Origin: Pseudorhodoferax soli
GTDB taxonomy: Bacteria; Pseudomonadota; Gammaproteobacteria; Burkholderiales; Burkholderiaceae_C
Direction of reading: 5' to 3'
Length of the DNA stretch: 64,000 bases
Assembly: GCF_003337555.1 (NCBI RefSeq)
Contig: NZ_QPJK01000002.1
Location: forward strand, 744,001 to 808,000
Shown: piece by piece, positions 41,501 through 49,253 of the stretch
How the letters are laid out: every line of letters begins with the position of its first letter
Position numbering within the stretch: position 1 is the stretch's first letter
Translations under genes and position numbers: made by a program
The notes under the pieces: model-generated
Told to the model about the DNA's origin: nothing
Databases searched by the model: none
The model's input: only the letters and a program-made list of their open reading frames with translations

Positions 41501-41841
41501 GCGACGCGGTTCTGCACCAGCTGCTGGGCCTTGTCGGGGTCGGTGCCGAGCTTGAAGGTCACGGTCAGCGTCATCACGCCGTCGGTGGTGGCCTGGCTGC
41601 CCATGTAGAGCATGCCTTCGACACCGTTGATCTGCTCTTCCAGCGGCGTGGCCACGGTCTCGGCGATCACCTTGGGGTTGGCGCCGGGGTAGTTGGCGCG
41701 CACCACCACCTGCGGCGGCGCGACCTCGGGGTACTCGGAGATCGGCAGCGCGCGCATGGCGATCAACCCGGCGAGGAAGATCAGCACCGACAGCACGCCG
41801 GCAAAGATCGGCCGGTCGATGAAGAATTTGGAGAGGTTCAT
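38596..41841 (-). CDS. RND multidrug efflux pump, HAE1 family (MexF/OqxB-like)
   Basis: 1081 residues from ATG 41841 (MNLSKFFIDRPIFAGVLSVL). Inner-membrane proton-drug antiporter with twelve helices and two large periplasmic loops. The relay Asp pair is in GIVVDDAIVVVENVERN and the relay Lys in GLSAKNAILIVEFA. The C-terminus carries an extra tail of about 40 residues (HVPVVASAPAHGAGGGSIQP). Preferred drugs cannot be deduced; similarity in motif detail is to MexF-type pumps. Confidence 0.93.
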   Translation of the reverse strand: MNLSKFFIDRPIFAGVLSVLIFLAGLIAMRALPISEYPEVAPPQVVVRANYPGANPKVIAETVATPLEEQINGVEGMLYMGSQATTDGVMTLTVTFKLGTDPDKAQQLVQNRVAQAEPRLPEEVRRLGITTVKSAPDLTMVVHLVSPNDRYDMNYLRNYAVLNVKDRLARIQGVGQVQIFGGGDYAMRVWLDPQKVAQRGLSASDVVAAIRGQNIQAAAGVVGASPGLAGVDMQLSINAQGRLQSEEEFGDIIVKSGTDGAVTRLRDIGRLEMGAADYSLRSLLNNDAAVGMGVFQSPGSNSLDISRDVRATMAELAKSMPEGVEFRIAYDPTQFVRASIESVIHTLLEAIALVVLVVILFLQTWRASIIPLLAVPVSVVGTFAVLHILGFSINALSLFGLVLAIGIVVDDAIVVVENVERNIEAGLSPREATYRAMREVAGPIIAIALVLVAVFVPLAFISGLTGQFYKQFAVTIAISTVISAINSLTLSPALAALLLRSHDAPKDALTRFMDKTLGWLFRGFNRFFHRGSEAYSGGVKRVIGRKALMMVIYLALIGVTFGLFKAIPGGFVPAQDKQYLIGFAQLPDGATLDRTEDVIKRMGEIVKQNPNVEDAIAFPGLSINGFTNSSNSGIVFATLKPFAQRKHADQSGGAVAGQLNQAFGAIQDAFIVMFPPPPVAGLGTTGGFKLQLEDRGGLGYDEMDKAVKAFMAKAYQTPELAGMFTSWQVNVPQLYADIDRTKARQLGVPVTDIFDTMQIYLGSLYANDFNKFGRTYSVRVQADAPYRARAEDVGLLKVRSSTGEMVPLSALMKVNSSFGPERAMRYNGYLAADINGGAAPGFSSGQAQDAIERIAAETLPKGVSYEWTELTYQEILAGNSAFLVFPLAILLVFLVLAAQYESLTLPLAIILIVPMGILAAMTGVWIDGGDNNVFTQIGLIVLVGLSAKNAILIVEFARELEFGGRTPVQAAIEASRLRLRPILMTSLAFIMGVLPLVLSTGAGAEMRSAMGVAVFAGMIGVTAFGLFLTPVFYVLMRRLAGNRPLVQHGEVHVPVVASAPAHGAGGGSIQPLPAAPRHPIE

Positions 41842-41925
41842 GGCAAAGGTCCCCCCTGCCACCGGCGCGCTGGGCGCCGGCAGGCATGGTGTTGCTGGAA
41901 TCGGAAGGGCGTTAGATCGGGGAGA

Positions 41926-43188
41926 TCAGGACTTGGACGCGGCGGCGCTGTCGGCCTTGGCCTGCTTGTCTGGACGTGCGTCCATGGCCACCGGTTGCGG
42001 GTCCAGCACCGAGCCGGGGCGCACGCGCTGCAGGCCGTTGACGACCACCCGCTCGCCCGGCTGCAGGCCCTGCGTCACGATGCGCAGGCCGTTGGCGCTG
42101 GCGCCCAGCGTGACCTGGCGCCACTGCGCCTTGTTGTCGGCATCCACCACGAACACGAACTTCTTGTCCTGGTCGGTGCCCACCGCGCGTTCATTGACCA
42201 GCAGCGCGGGTGCGGTCTTGACCTGGCCCATGCGCAGCCGCGCGAACTGGCCGGGCATCAGCGTGCCGTCCTTGTTGTCGAACTGGGCGCGCACGCGCAC
42301 CGTGCCGCTCCGGGCGTCGACCTGGTTGTCGACCCACTGCAGGCGGCCGACCAGCGGCGTGGCATCGTCTGCCGCCGTGCCCATCTGCACCGGGATGCGG
42401 TCGACCTGCGTGCGCGCGCCGCCGCCAGGCAGGTCGCGCAGCGCCCGGGTGACGACCTGCTCGTCGGCGTCGAAGCTGGCGTAGATCGGGCTGACCGAGA
42501 CCAGCGTGGTCAACACCGGCGCGCTAGCACCGGCCGACACCAGGTTGCCCACCGTGACCTCGACCTTGCCGGCGCGGCCGGCGACCGGGGCGCGCACCTG
42601 CGTCCACGACAGGTTGAGCCGGGCCGACTGCAGCGCGGCCTGTGCGGCGCGCAGGTTGGCCTGGGCCTCACGGTGCGCGTTGGCGCGCTCGTCGTGTTCG
42701 CGCTGGGCGATGGCGCGTTCGTCCAGCAGGCGCTGGGCGCGGTCGAGTTCGCTGCGCGTGAAGGATTGGCGCGCCTCGGCAGCCACCACCTGGGCTTCGG
42801 CACGCTCGACGTCGGCCGCGTACGAGGCCGGGTCGATGGTGACGAGCAGGTCGCCCTTCTTCACGAGCGCGCCTTCGCGGAAGTGCACCGACAGCACCGT
42901 GCCGGCCACGCGCGAGCGCAGGTCGACACGCTCCACGGCTTCCAGCCGGCCGGAGAACTCATCCCACGTGGCGACATCGGACTGCGCCACCGTGGCCACC
43001 GAGACCGGCGTGGCCTGCGGCGCGGCGGGCAAGGCATCGGCATGCACCTGGGGCGACTGCAGCATGAAGCCCAGGCCGGCAGCGGCCATGGCCAGCACCA
43101 GCGCGGTGCCCACGGCCAGCAGCCGGTTGCGCCGCGGGCGGCGCGTGGAATACGGATCGGCGAACGGATCGTTGGTCGGATCGGACAT
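41926..43188 (-). CDS. RND efflux periplasmic adaptor (membrane fusion protein, MexE/AcrA family)
   Basis: 420 residues from ATG 43188 (MSDPTNDPFADPYSTRRPRR), with GAGGGAG as ribosome site. An N-terminal membrane anchor (residues about 28-50) follows a short cytoplasmic segment, so this adaptor is anchored rather than lipidated. Barrel-sandwich hybrid and hairpin: VDLRSRVAGTVLSVHFREGALVKKGDLLVTIDP, a coiled-coil hairpin rich in Ala/Arg/Glu, then LSWTQVRAPVAGRAGKVEVTVGNLV. First gene of the adaptor-pump-channel operon. Confidence 0.92.
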   Translation of the reverse strand: MSDPTNDPFADPYSTRRPRRNRLLAVGTALVLAMAAAGLGFMLQSPQVHADALPAAPQATPVSVATVAQSDVATWDEFSGRLEAVERVDLRSRVAGTVLSVHFREGALVKKGDLLVTIDPASYAADVERAEAQVVAAEARQSFTRSELDRAQRLLDERAIAQREHDERANAHREAQANLRAAQAALQSARLNLSWTQVRAPVAGRAGKVEVTVGNLVSAGASAPVLTTLVSVSPIYASFDADEQVVTRALRDLPGGGARTQVDRIPVQMGTAADDATPLVGRLQWVDNQVDARSGTVRVRAQFDNKDGTLMPGQFARLRMGQVKTAPALLVNERAVGTDQDKKFVFVVDADNKAQWRQVTLGASANGLRIVTQGLQPGERVVVNGLQRVRPGSVLDPQPVAMDARPDKQAKADSAAASKS

Positions 43189-43273
43189 GGCTACTCCCTC
43201 GAACAATAAAACGAGAACAACAAAACCTCTCCGGCCGTTCTGGGGCGACCGGTTCAGGCGGATCGGAAAGAAG

Positions 43274-43297
43274 GCCCCTCCCCGTGGGAGGAGGGGC
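43274..43297 (-). terminator. terminator-like hairpin after the inactive-hydrolase gene
   Basis: GCCCCTCC (43274-43281) pairs with GGAGGGGC (43290-43297); on the minus strand it starts 6 bp after the gene stop and is followed by TTCTTTCC. It separates the hydrolase-like gene from the efflux operon, which then needs its own promoter in 43189-43273. Confidence 0.6.
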
Positions 43298-43303
43298 GGA
43301 CGG

Positions 43304-44176
43304 TTACTCGGCGCTCTTCTTCGCCGGCAGGTGCGCGGCGAAGAAGCCCTCCAGGCGCGGACGCACCATGGCGGCGCACGCGCACTCCATGGGCTCGCTG
43401 GCCAGCAAGGTATTGGGCCAACCCGTGGCCGGGGTCAGCATCTCGAAATCGACGGCGACACCGGCAGCGCGCAGCTTCTCGGCATAGGCACGGGCCTCGT
43501 CGCGCATGGGGTCGTCGCTGGAGGTCAGCACCAGCGTGGGCGCGATGCCCGCCAGCCGCAGCGAACCACCAGGCACGGCGTAGGGATGGGTGGCGTCCTG
43601 CGGGCAGCGCAGGTAGTTGCGCCAGCCTTCGGCCCATTTGCCCTGGGTCTCGGTGCAGTTGAATTCGCGCACCGAGGCCATGCCCGTGCAGGGGTCCAGC
43701 ATGGGCGAGACCAGCACCTGGCCGGCCAGCGGCGGGTGGGCGCGGTCGCGTGCGATCAAGGCGGTGGCCGCGGCCAGGTTGCCGCCGGCTTCCTCGCCGG
43801 CCAGGAACACCGGGGCGCCGGTGCCGGCCAGCTTGGCGCGCTGCTTCCAGGCCCACTCGAGCACGCCGTAGCCCACGTCCAGCGCCTGCGGGAACGGGTG
43901 CGCAGGTGCCAGCGGATAGGCGATGGAGACGACGATGGCGCCGGCTTCGGCCAGCATGCTGGCGAGCTTGACGCCGCAGTCCAGCCCGCCGGCCGTGAAC
44001 GCGCCGCCGTGGTAATGCACCACGAGCGGAGACACCTGGCCGCGCTTTCTTTCACCGTAGATGCGGGTCGGCACGGGCTCCAGGCCCTTCAGCTCGACCA
44101 CGGTCTCGCGCCAGCTCGCAAAGCCGTTGCCCTGCGGGGCAGCGGTGGTCGACGGGGTGGCGGTGGCGGCGGACAT
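43304..44176 (-). CDS. HSL-family alpha/beta hydrolase homologue lacking catalytic Ser and His (candidate pseudoenzyme)
   Basis: 290 residues from ATG 44176. The hormone-sensitive-lipase fold is clear: oxyanion motif YHGGAF at residues 55-60 and the strand-helix AYPLAPAHPFP. The nucleophile elbow, normally G-D-S-A-G, reads G-E-E-A-G (residues 127-131, VFLAGEEAGGNLAAA), so Ser is replaced by Glu129. The Asp is present (SSDDPMRDEA), but the region of the catalytic His reads MLTPATGWPNTL, without His. Reading frame is intact, so it is probably retained for a non-hydrolytic role such as ligand binding. Located between the efflux operon and a divergent LysR gene. Confidence 0.85.
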   Translation of the reverse strand: MSAATATPSTTAAPQGNGFASWRETVVELKGLEPVPTRIYGERKRGQVSPLVVHYHGGAFTAGGLDCGVKLASMLAEAGAIVVSIAYPLAPAHPFPQALDVGYGVLEWAWKQRAKLAGTGAPVFLAGEEAGGNLAAATALIARDRAHPPLAGQVLVSPMLDPCTGMASVREFNCTETQGKWAEGWRNYLRCPQDATHPYAVPGGSLRLAGIAPTLVLTSSDDPMRDEARAYAEKLRAAGVAVDFEMLTPATGWPNTLLASEPMECACAAMVRPRLEGFFAAHLPAKKSAE

Positions 44177-44401
44177 GGCGAACTCCTGGAACAGCGTGAG
44201 AGATGAAGAACGAAGACGGGGACTGACGTTGACGATGCTGGTAAATGTAGAGCCGGCGCTGTGTCGGATAAATGCGCAACACACCGCTTCACTGTTTCCG
44301 AGCCGCCAACAATGCCCCGAGAATCATCAGGGAGAAGGCGGCCGAACCTTTCAGGCCTACGGGTATCTACTGAGCGGCCGAACAAAGCAAGAAGGAAGCC
44401 C

Positions 44402-45316
44402 ATGGACCAGATCCAGTCGATGCGGGCATTCACGCGCGTCGTGGAAGCAGGCAGTTTCACCAAAGCAGCCGAGTCGCTGGATGTGCCCAAGGGCACCGTC
44501 ACCAAACAGATCCAGGCGCTGGAGACCCGGCTGCGCGTGCGGCTGCTGAACCGCACCACGCGCCGCGTGACGGTGACCGCCGACGGCGCAGCCTATTACG
44601 AGCGCACGCTGCGTCTGCTCTCCGACCTGGACGACATCGAGGCGAGCATGGGCAATGCCCAGGCCCGGCCCAGCGGCCGGTTGCGCGTGGACATCGGCGC
44701 CTCGGTGGCGCGGCTGCTGGTGATCCCGGCGCTGCAGGGCTTCTTCGAGCGCTATCCCGACATCCAGCTCGACCTGGGCGTGAGCGACCGCCCGGTGGAC
44801 CTGATCGCCGACAACGTGGACTGCGTGATCCGCGGCGGCGAGCTGACCGAGCAGTCGCTGGTGGCGCGGCGCATCGGCAACATCGACTTCGTGACCGTGG
44901 CCTCGCCGGCCTACCTGGCGCGCCATGGCACGCCCGCGCACCCGACCGAGCTGGAGCACAGCCACACCATGGTGAGCTTCTTCTCCTCGCGCACGGGCCG
45001 GCAGTACAACCATTACTTCGAGTGCGCCGACGAGCGCCACGAAATCACCGGCCGCTACCAGCTGGCCGTGAACGAGAGCAACGCGCTGTCCGAGGCCGGT
45101 CTGGCCGGCCTGGGCATCGTGGCGCTGACCCGCTTCGACGTGAAGCCGCACATCGAGAGCGGCGCGCTGGTGCAGATCCTGCCGGACTGGAAGCGCCGCA
45201 CCCTGCCCTTCTACGTGGTCTATCCGCCCAACCGCCACCTCTCGGCCAAGGTGCGCGCATTCGTCGACTGGGCGGCCGAACTGTTCGCCAAAAACCCCTA
45301 CATGCAGGCCCGCTGA
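44402..45316 (+). CDS. LysR-family transcriptional regulator, tandem paralogue 1
   Basis: 304 residues from ATG 44402 with ribosome site GAAGGAAG. HTH: FTRVVEAGSFTKAAESLDVPKGTVTKQIQALETRLRVRLLNRTTRRVTVT. Effector domain of the CrgA/AphB-like type (LDLGVSDRPVDLIADNVDCVIRGGELTEQSLVARRIG). It is divergent from the hydrolase-like gene across 225 bp, which hold no other gene. Nearly collinear with the gene at 45681, from which it differs mostly in the effector domain. Confidence 0.93.
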   Translation: MDQIQSMRAFTRVVEAGSFTKAAESLDVPKGTVTKQIQALETRLRVRLLNRTTRRVTVTADGAAYYERTLRLLSDLDDIEASMGNAQARPSGRLRVDIGASVARLLVIPALQGFFERYPDIQLDLGVSDRPVDLIADNVDCVIRGGELTEQSLVARRIGNIDFVTVASPAYLARHGTPAHPTELEHSHTMVSFFSSRTGRQYNHYFECADERHEITGRYQLAVNESNALSEAGLAGLGIVALTRFDVKPHIESGALVQILPDWKRRTLPFYVVYPPNRHLSAKVRAFVDWAAELFAKNPYMQAR

Positions 45317-45387
45317 CAGGATTGCGCGTTCCCGCTACAGTCGCGCCCCCACCGCACCCGCGGGCACCCATCACCACAGGAAGACGA

Positions 45388-45522
45388 ATGGACAAGACGC
45401 CGTCCATGTGCATGGCCATGCGCGTCGCCAAGGCCGGCGGCTTCGCCACGAAGACCCGGCCTGCCAGCGGCGGCGCGCCCAGCGCCTCTCTCGCCAAGAG
45501 GGTCATCGGCCTGCCGACTTGA
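45388..45522 (+). pseudogene. decayed N-terminal fragment of a third LysR copy
   Basis: 44 codons: MDKTPSMCMAMRVAKAGGFA aligns with MDQIQSMRMFTRVVEAGSFT of the flanking LysR genes (same M-D-x-x-x-S-M-x-M, R-V, A-G-x-F spacing), after which similarity fades and the frame ends. It lies exactly between the two complete copies. This is a remnant of a duplicated gene and a footprint of tandem amplification. The rest of 45317-45680 has no other gene seen. Confidence 0.6.
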
Positions 45523-45680
45523 CCTTCCCAGGATGTGAGCTTGGAGACTGCGGCCCGTATCGCAATCCACCCATGGAGAACCACATGATTGCCTCGGAGG
45601 TCCACCCTCTGCACTGCGGCCGCCACGCGCGCCGCGCCGCCATGCCGCACCCGCGGTCCCACGGCCCGGAGAGCATCTAG

Positions 45681-46595
45681 ATGGACCAGATCCAGTCCAT
45701 GCGCATGTTCACGCGCGTCGTGGAAGCCGGCAGCTTCACCAAGGCCGCCGAGTCGCTCGACATCCCCAAGGGCACCGTCACCAAGCAGATCCAGTACCTG
45801 GAGGCGCGGCTGCGCGTCAAGCTGCTCAACCGCACCACGCGCCGGGTGACCGTCACGCCCGATGGCGCGGCCTACTACGAACGCACCGTGCGCTTGCTGT
45901 CGGACTTCGACGACATCGAGGCCAGCATGAGCAACGCCCAGTCGCGCCCCAGCGGCCGGTTGCGCGTGGACGTCGGCGCCTCGATCGCACGGCTGCTCGT
46001 GATCCCGCAGCTGCACACCTTCTTCGAGCGCTTTCCCGACATCCAGCTCGACCTGGGCGTGAGCGACCGCCCGGTGGACCTGATCGCCGACAACGTGGAC
46101 TGCGTCATCCGCGGCGGCGAGCTGACCGAGCAGTCGCTGGTGGCGCGGCGCATCGGCGGCGTGGAGCTCATCACCGTGGCCACGCCGGGCTACCTGGCCC
46201 AGCACGGCACGCCGGCCCACCCGACCGAGCTGGAAAAGGGCCACCGCCTCATCAACTACTTCTCTTCGCGCACGGGCCGTCAGTTCCCCCACCTGTTCGA
46301 GCGCGGCGAGGAGCACCTCGAGATCCTCGGGGCCTACCAGCTCGCGGTCAACGAAAGCAACGCGCTGACCACGGCCGTGCTGGCCGGCCTGGGCGTCACG
46401 CAGGTGGCGCGCTTCGGCCTGCAGCAGCACCTGGACAACGGCACGCTGGTGCGCGTGCTGCCCGACTGGGGCCACCCGCCCATCCCGCTGCACGTGGTCT
46501 ACCCGCCCAACCGCCACCTGTCCGCCAAGGTGCGCGCCTTCGTGGACTGGGCGACCGAGCTGCTCGGGCGCGCCCCCTACCTGCAGGCGCGCTGA
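45681..46595 (+). CDS. LysR-family transcriptional regulator, tandem paralogue 2
   Basis: 304 residues, same length as paralogue 1 at 44402 and identical over long runs (LDLGVSDRPVDLIADNVDC, PPNRHLSAKVRAFVDWA). The DNA-binding helices differ at only a few positions, so both proteins may read the same operator. The effector pocket region (GGVELITVATPGYLAQHG versus GNIDFVTVASPAYLARHG) has diverged more. Its stop is 41 bp before the YheO-type regulator gene. Confidence 0.93.
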   Translation: MDQIQSMRMFTRVVEAGSFTKAAESLDIPKGTVTKQIQYLEARLRVKLLNRTTRRVTVTPDGAAYYERTVRLLSDFDDIEASMSNAQSRPSGRLRVDVGASIARLLVIPQLHTFFERFPDIQLDLGVSDRPVDLIADNVDCVIRGGELTEQSLVARRIGGVELITVATPGYLAQHGTPAHPTELEKGHRLINYFSSRTGRQFPHLFERGEEHLEILGAYQLAVNESNALTTAVLAGLGVTQVARFGLQQHLDNGTLVRVLPDWGHPPIPLHVVYPPNRHLSAKVRAFVDWATELLGRAPYLQAR

Positions 46596-46599
46596 AGTC

Positions 46600-46636
46600 T
46601 CTGGACAAAACGTCTACATCTGGACAAAATATCCAG
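46600..46636 (+). promoter_or_regulatory. tandem TCTGGACAAAA repeats just before the YheO-type regulator start
   Basis: TCTGGACAAAA at 46600-46610 and 46619-46629, 19 bp apart; the second copy also forms an inverted repeat CTGGA-N7-TCCAG (46620-46636) that abuts the ATG. TGGACA and CAAAAT could be a -35/-10 pair 17 bp apart, placing the start of transcription at or near the ATG. Suggests autoregulation. Confidence 0.5.
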
Positions 46637-47278
46637 ATGCCGACCGCCAAACCGTCCAGAACCGCTGCCCAGCGCGCCCTGCTGGGCCAGCTCGAACACA
46701 TCGCCCAGGGGTTGGGCGAGACCTTCGCGCCGTTCTGCGAGGTCGTGGTGCACGACCTGCTGGACCCGGGCCACGCGATCGCCGCGATCCACAACAACCT
46801 GTCCGGCCGCGCCGTCGGCGACCCGGCCACCGAGCTGGGCCTGGCCCGCATCGCCGACCCGGCCTACGCGCCGGTGCTGGCCAACTACGCCAACCGCTTC
46901 GCCGACGGGCGCCAGGCCAAGAGCACGTCGATCGGCGTCAAGGACGCCGAGGGCCGCTACGTGGCTGCCCTGTGCTTGAACGTGGACCTGACGCTGTTCA
47001 AGAGCCTGCAGAGCGCCATGGGCCAGTTCGTGCAGGTCGACACCCAGGCCGCGCCGGCCGAGACGCTGGACCCGGCCGGCGCCGACGCGATCCGCGCGCG
47101 CATCGACCGCTACGCCGCCGCGCGCGCGAGCACCCCGCGCGCACTCAAGGCCGACGAACGCCGTGCGCTGCTGGCCGAACTCAAGGCCGAGGGCCTGCTG
47201 CAGCTGCGCCACGCCATGCAGACCGTCGCCGCCCACCTGGGTGTGTCGCGCGCCACGGTGTACAGCGATGCGCGCTGA
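46637..47278 (+). CDS. YheO/DauR-type regulator: PAS-like domain plus HTH
   Basis: 213 residues. The N-terminal YheO-like domain runs to about residue 125 (FAPFCEVVVHDLLDPGHAIAAIHNNLSGRAVGDP is the hallmark) and the C-terminal HTH reads VAAHLGVSRATVYSDAR. In Pseudomonas DauR controls D-arginine catabolism and in other bacteria relatives control amino-acid-derived pathways. It overlaps the next gene by 11 bp and has tandem repeats directly upstream, so it heads the hydroxyaspartate-type operon and is probably autoregulated. Confidence 0.88.
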   Translation: MPTAKPSRTAAQRALLGQLEHIAQGLGETFAPFCEVVVHDLLDPGHAIAAIHNNLSGRAVGDPATELGLARIADPAYAPVLANYANRFADGRQAKSTSIGVKDAEGRYVAALCLNVDLTLFKSLQSAMGQFVQVDTQAAPAETLDPAGADAIRARIDRYAAARASTPRALKADERRALLAELKAEGLLQLRHAMQTVAAHLGVSRATVYSDAR

Positions 47279-48233
47279 AGCCCCTGCAGCCCGTTTGCGC
47301 CTGCTCGACGGCCCGACCGTGGCCGCGCTGCTGGAGCCCGCCGCCGTGCGCGCGGCCGTGGCCGAGGCCTTCGCGCTGCACAGCCGCGGCGAGGGCCGCA
47401 CGTTTCCAGTGGTGCGTGAGCAGCTGGCCGAGGGCGTGTTCGGCATCAAGTCGGGCGCGGTGCCGGCGCAGGCGCTGCTGGGCTACAAGTCGGCGGGCTT
47501 CTGGCCAGCCAACCGCGGCCGGGGCGGCGAACCGCACCAGGCCACCATCGTGCTGCACGACCCGGCCACGGGCCGGCCGCTGTGCGTGCTGGACGGCAAT
47601 GCGATCACCAGCGCGCGCACGGCGGCTGCCGGCGCCATCGGCCTGCAGCGCCTGGCCCGGCCCGGGAGCCGCGCGCTGTGCCTGTTCGGCACCGGCGTGC
47701 AGGCCCGCGCCCACCTGGCCGAGGCGCTGCGCGTGCTGCCTGCGCTGGAGCAGGTGCGCTACTGCACGCACCGCGGCCAGCCGGACGCGGCCTTCGAATC
47801 CGCCTTCGCGGGCCGCTGCGCGCTGCAGTTCGCCCCCGATGCCGACACCGCCGTGGCCGCCAGCGACGTGGTGATCACCGCCACGCCCGGCGCCGGCGTG
47901 CTCTTCGGCCTGGGTGCCGTGCGCCCCGGCACACACATCAACGCCGTCGGCGCGGACACGCGCGGCAAGCGCGAACTGCCCGAAGGCCTGCTCGCGCGTG
48001 CCCGGCTCGTGGTCGACGACCGCAGCCAGGCGCGCCAGCTCGGTGAGGCGCAATGGGCGCCGGAGCTGCCCTGCACCGAAATCGGCGCGCTGGACGACGC
48101 CGCGCGCGCCCCCGAGACGATCACCGTGTTCGACCTGACCGGCCTCGCGCTACAGGACCTTGCCGTCGCGCGGATGGTGCTGGCCAGCGCCGAGGCCCAG
48201 GGCCTGGGCCTGGACATCGCCTGGCCCTGGTAG
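47268..48233 (+). CDS. ornithine cyclodeaminase/mu-crystallin-family enzyme (imine reductase candidate)
   Basis: 321 residues from ATG 47268, overlapping the regulator. NAD-binding motif LFGTGVQARAHLAEAL in the centre, catalytic region IKSGAVPAQALLGYKSAGFW with conserved Lys. Family reactions include ornithine cyclisation, ketimine or iminosuccinate reduction (BhcD of the beta-hydroxyaspartate cycle), and EutC of ectoine breakdown. Adjacent hydroxyaspartate-type dehydratases would release iminosuccinate, so reduction to aspartate is a coherent guess. Motifs alone do not decide. Confidence 0.8.
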   Translation: MRAEAPAARLRLLDGPTVAALLEPAAVRAAVAEAFALHSRGEGRTFPVVREQLAEGVFGIKSGAVPAQALLGYKSAGFWPANRGRGGEPHQATIVLHDPATGRPLCVLDGNAITSARTAAAGAIGLQRLARPGSRALCLFGTGVQARAHLAEALRVLPALEQVRYCTHRGQPDAAFESAFAGRCALQFAPDADTAVAASDVVITATPGAGVLFGLGAVRPGTHINAVGADTRGKRELPEGLLARARLVVDDRSQARQLGEAQWAPELPCTEIGALDDAARAPETITVFDLTGLALQDLAVARMVLASAEAQGLGLDIAWPW

Positions 48234-48275
48234 CCCCTTTCGTCACCCCCTTCTCCACCCGTCCCTTCCAACGCC

Positions 48276-49253
48276 ATGAACGACCTGACCCTGCCGACCT
48301 ACGAAGACGTGGCCGCCGCCGCACGCCGCATCGAAGGCCATGCCCACCGCACGCCCGTGATGACCTCGCGCACGCTCGACGCGGCCATCGGCGCCCAGGT
48401 GTTCTTCAAGTGCGAGAACCTGCAGCGCATGGGCGCCTTCAAGTTCCGCGGCGGCTTCAACGCGCTGTCGAAGTTCGACGCGGCCCAGCGCCGCGCCGGC
48501 GTCGTGGCGTTCTCGTCGGGCAACCACGCCCAGGCCATCGCGCTGTCGGCACGCATCCTGGGCATCCCGGCCACCATCGTGATGCCCAATGACGCGCCGG
48601 CCATGAAGGTCGCGGCCACCAAGGGCTACGGCGCCACCGTCGTCAGCTACGACCGCTACACCGAAGACCGCGAGCAGATCGGCCGCGACCTGGCGCGCAA
48701 GCACGGCTTCACGCTGATCCCGCCCTACGACCACCCCGACGTGATCGCCGGCCAGGGAACTGCTGCCAAGGAACTCATCGAGGAGGTCAGCCCGCTCGAC
48801 GCCTTCTACGCGCCGCTGGGCGGCGGCGGCCTGCTGTCGGGCTCGGCGCTGGCGCTGCGCGCGCTGTCGCCCAAGACCCGCATCGTCGGCGTGGAACCCG
48901 AGGCCGGCAACGACGGCCAGCAGTCCTTCCGCAGCGGCGCCATCGTGCACATCGACGTGCCCAAGACCATTGCCGACGGCGCGCAGACCCAGCACCTGGG
49001 CCACTACACCTTCGGCGTGATCCAGAGCGCCGTGGACGACATCCAGACCGCCAGCGACGCCGAGCTCGTGGACGCCATGGCCTTCGCCGCCGCGCGCATG
49101 AAGATCGTCGTGGAACCGACCGGCTGCCTGGGCCTGGCCGCGGTGCGGCGCGAGGCCACCGCGCTGCGCGGCCAGCGCATCGGCGTGCTGCTGAGCGGCG
49201 GCAACGTCGACCTGGCGCGCATGTGCGAACTGCTCGGGGCGCGGCCGGCATGA
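48276..49253 (+). CDS. threonine-dehydratase-fold PLP enzyme, L-3-hydroxyaspartate ammonia-lyase type
   Basis: 325 residues. PLP Lys56 is in MGAFKFRGGFNALS, the phosphate loop is PLGGGGLLSGSAL and the second loop SSGNHAQAIALSARILGIPATIVMPNDAP. Length and absence of an ACT domain match catabolic dehydratases and the L-threo-3-hydroxyaspartate ammonia-lyase / BhcB group, which makes iminosuccinate that hydrolyses to oxaloacetate and ammonia. EutB of hydroxyectoine degradation is an alternative. The stop overlaps the next gene by 4 bp. Confidence 0.82.
   Translation: MNDLTLPTYEDVAAAARRIEGHAHRTPVMTSRTLDAAIGAQVFFKCENLQRMGAFKFRGGFNALSKFDAAQRRAGVVAFSSGNHAQAIALSARILGIPATIVMPNDAPAMKVAATKGYGATVVSYDRYTEDREQIGRDLARKHGFTLIPPYDHPDVIAGQGTAAKELIEEVSPLDAFYAPLGGGGLLSGSALALRALSPKTRIVGVEPEAGNDGQQSFRSGAIVHIDVPKTIADGAQTQHLGHYTFGVIQSAVDDIQTASDAELVDAMAFAAARMKIVVEPTGCLGLAAVRREATALRGQRIGVLLSGGNVDLARMCELLGARPA

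Noticed and set aside
38161..43209. A plus-strand open frame of more than 1,600 codons antisense to the RND efflux operon
   Set aside because: It is rich in His, Arg, Gln and Gly with no domain pattern and lies wholly opposite three well-recognised genes; GC-rich codon bias keeps the antisense frame open.
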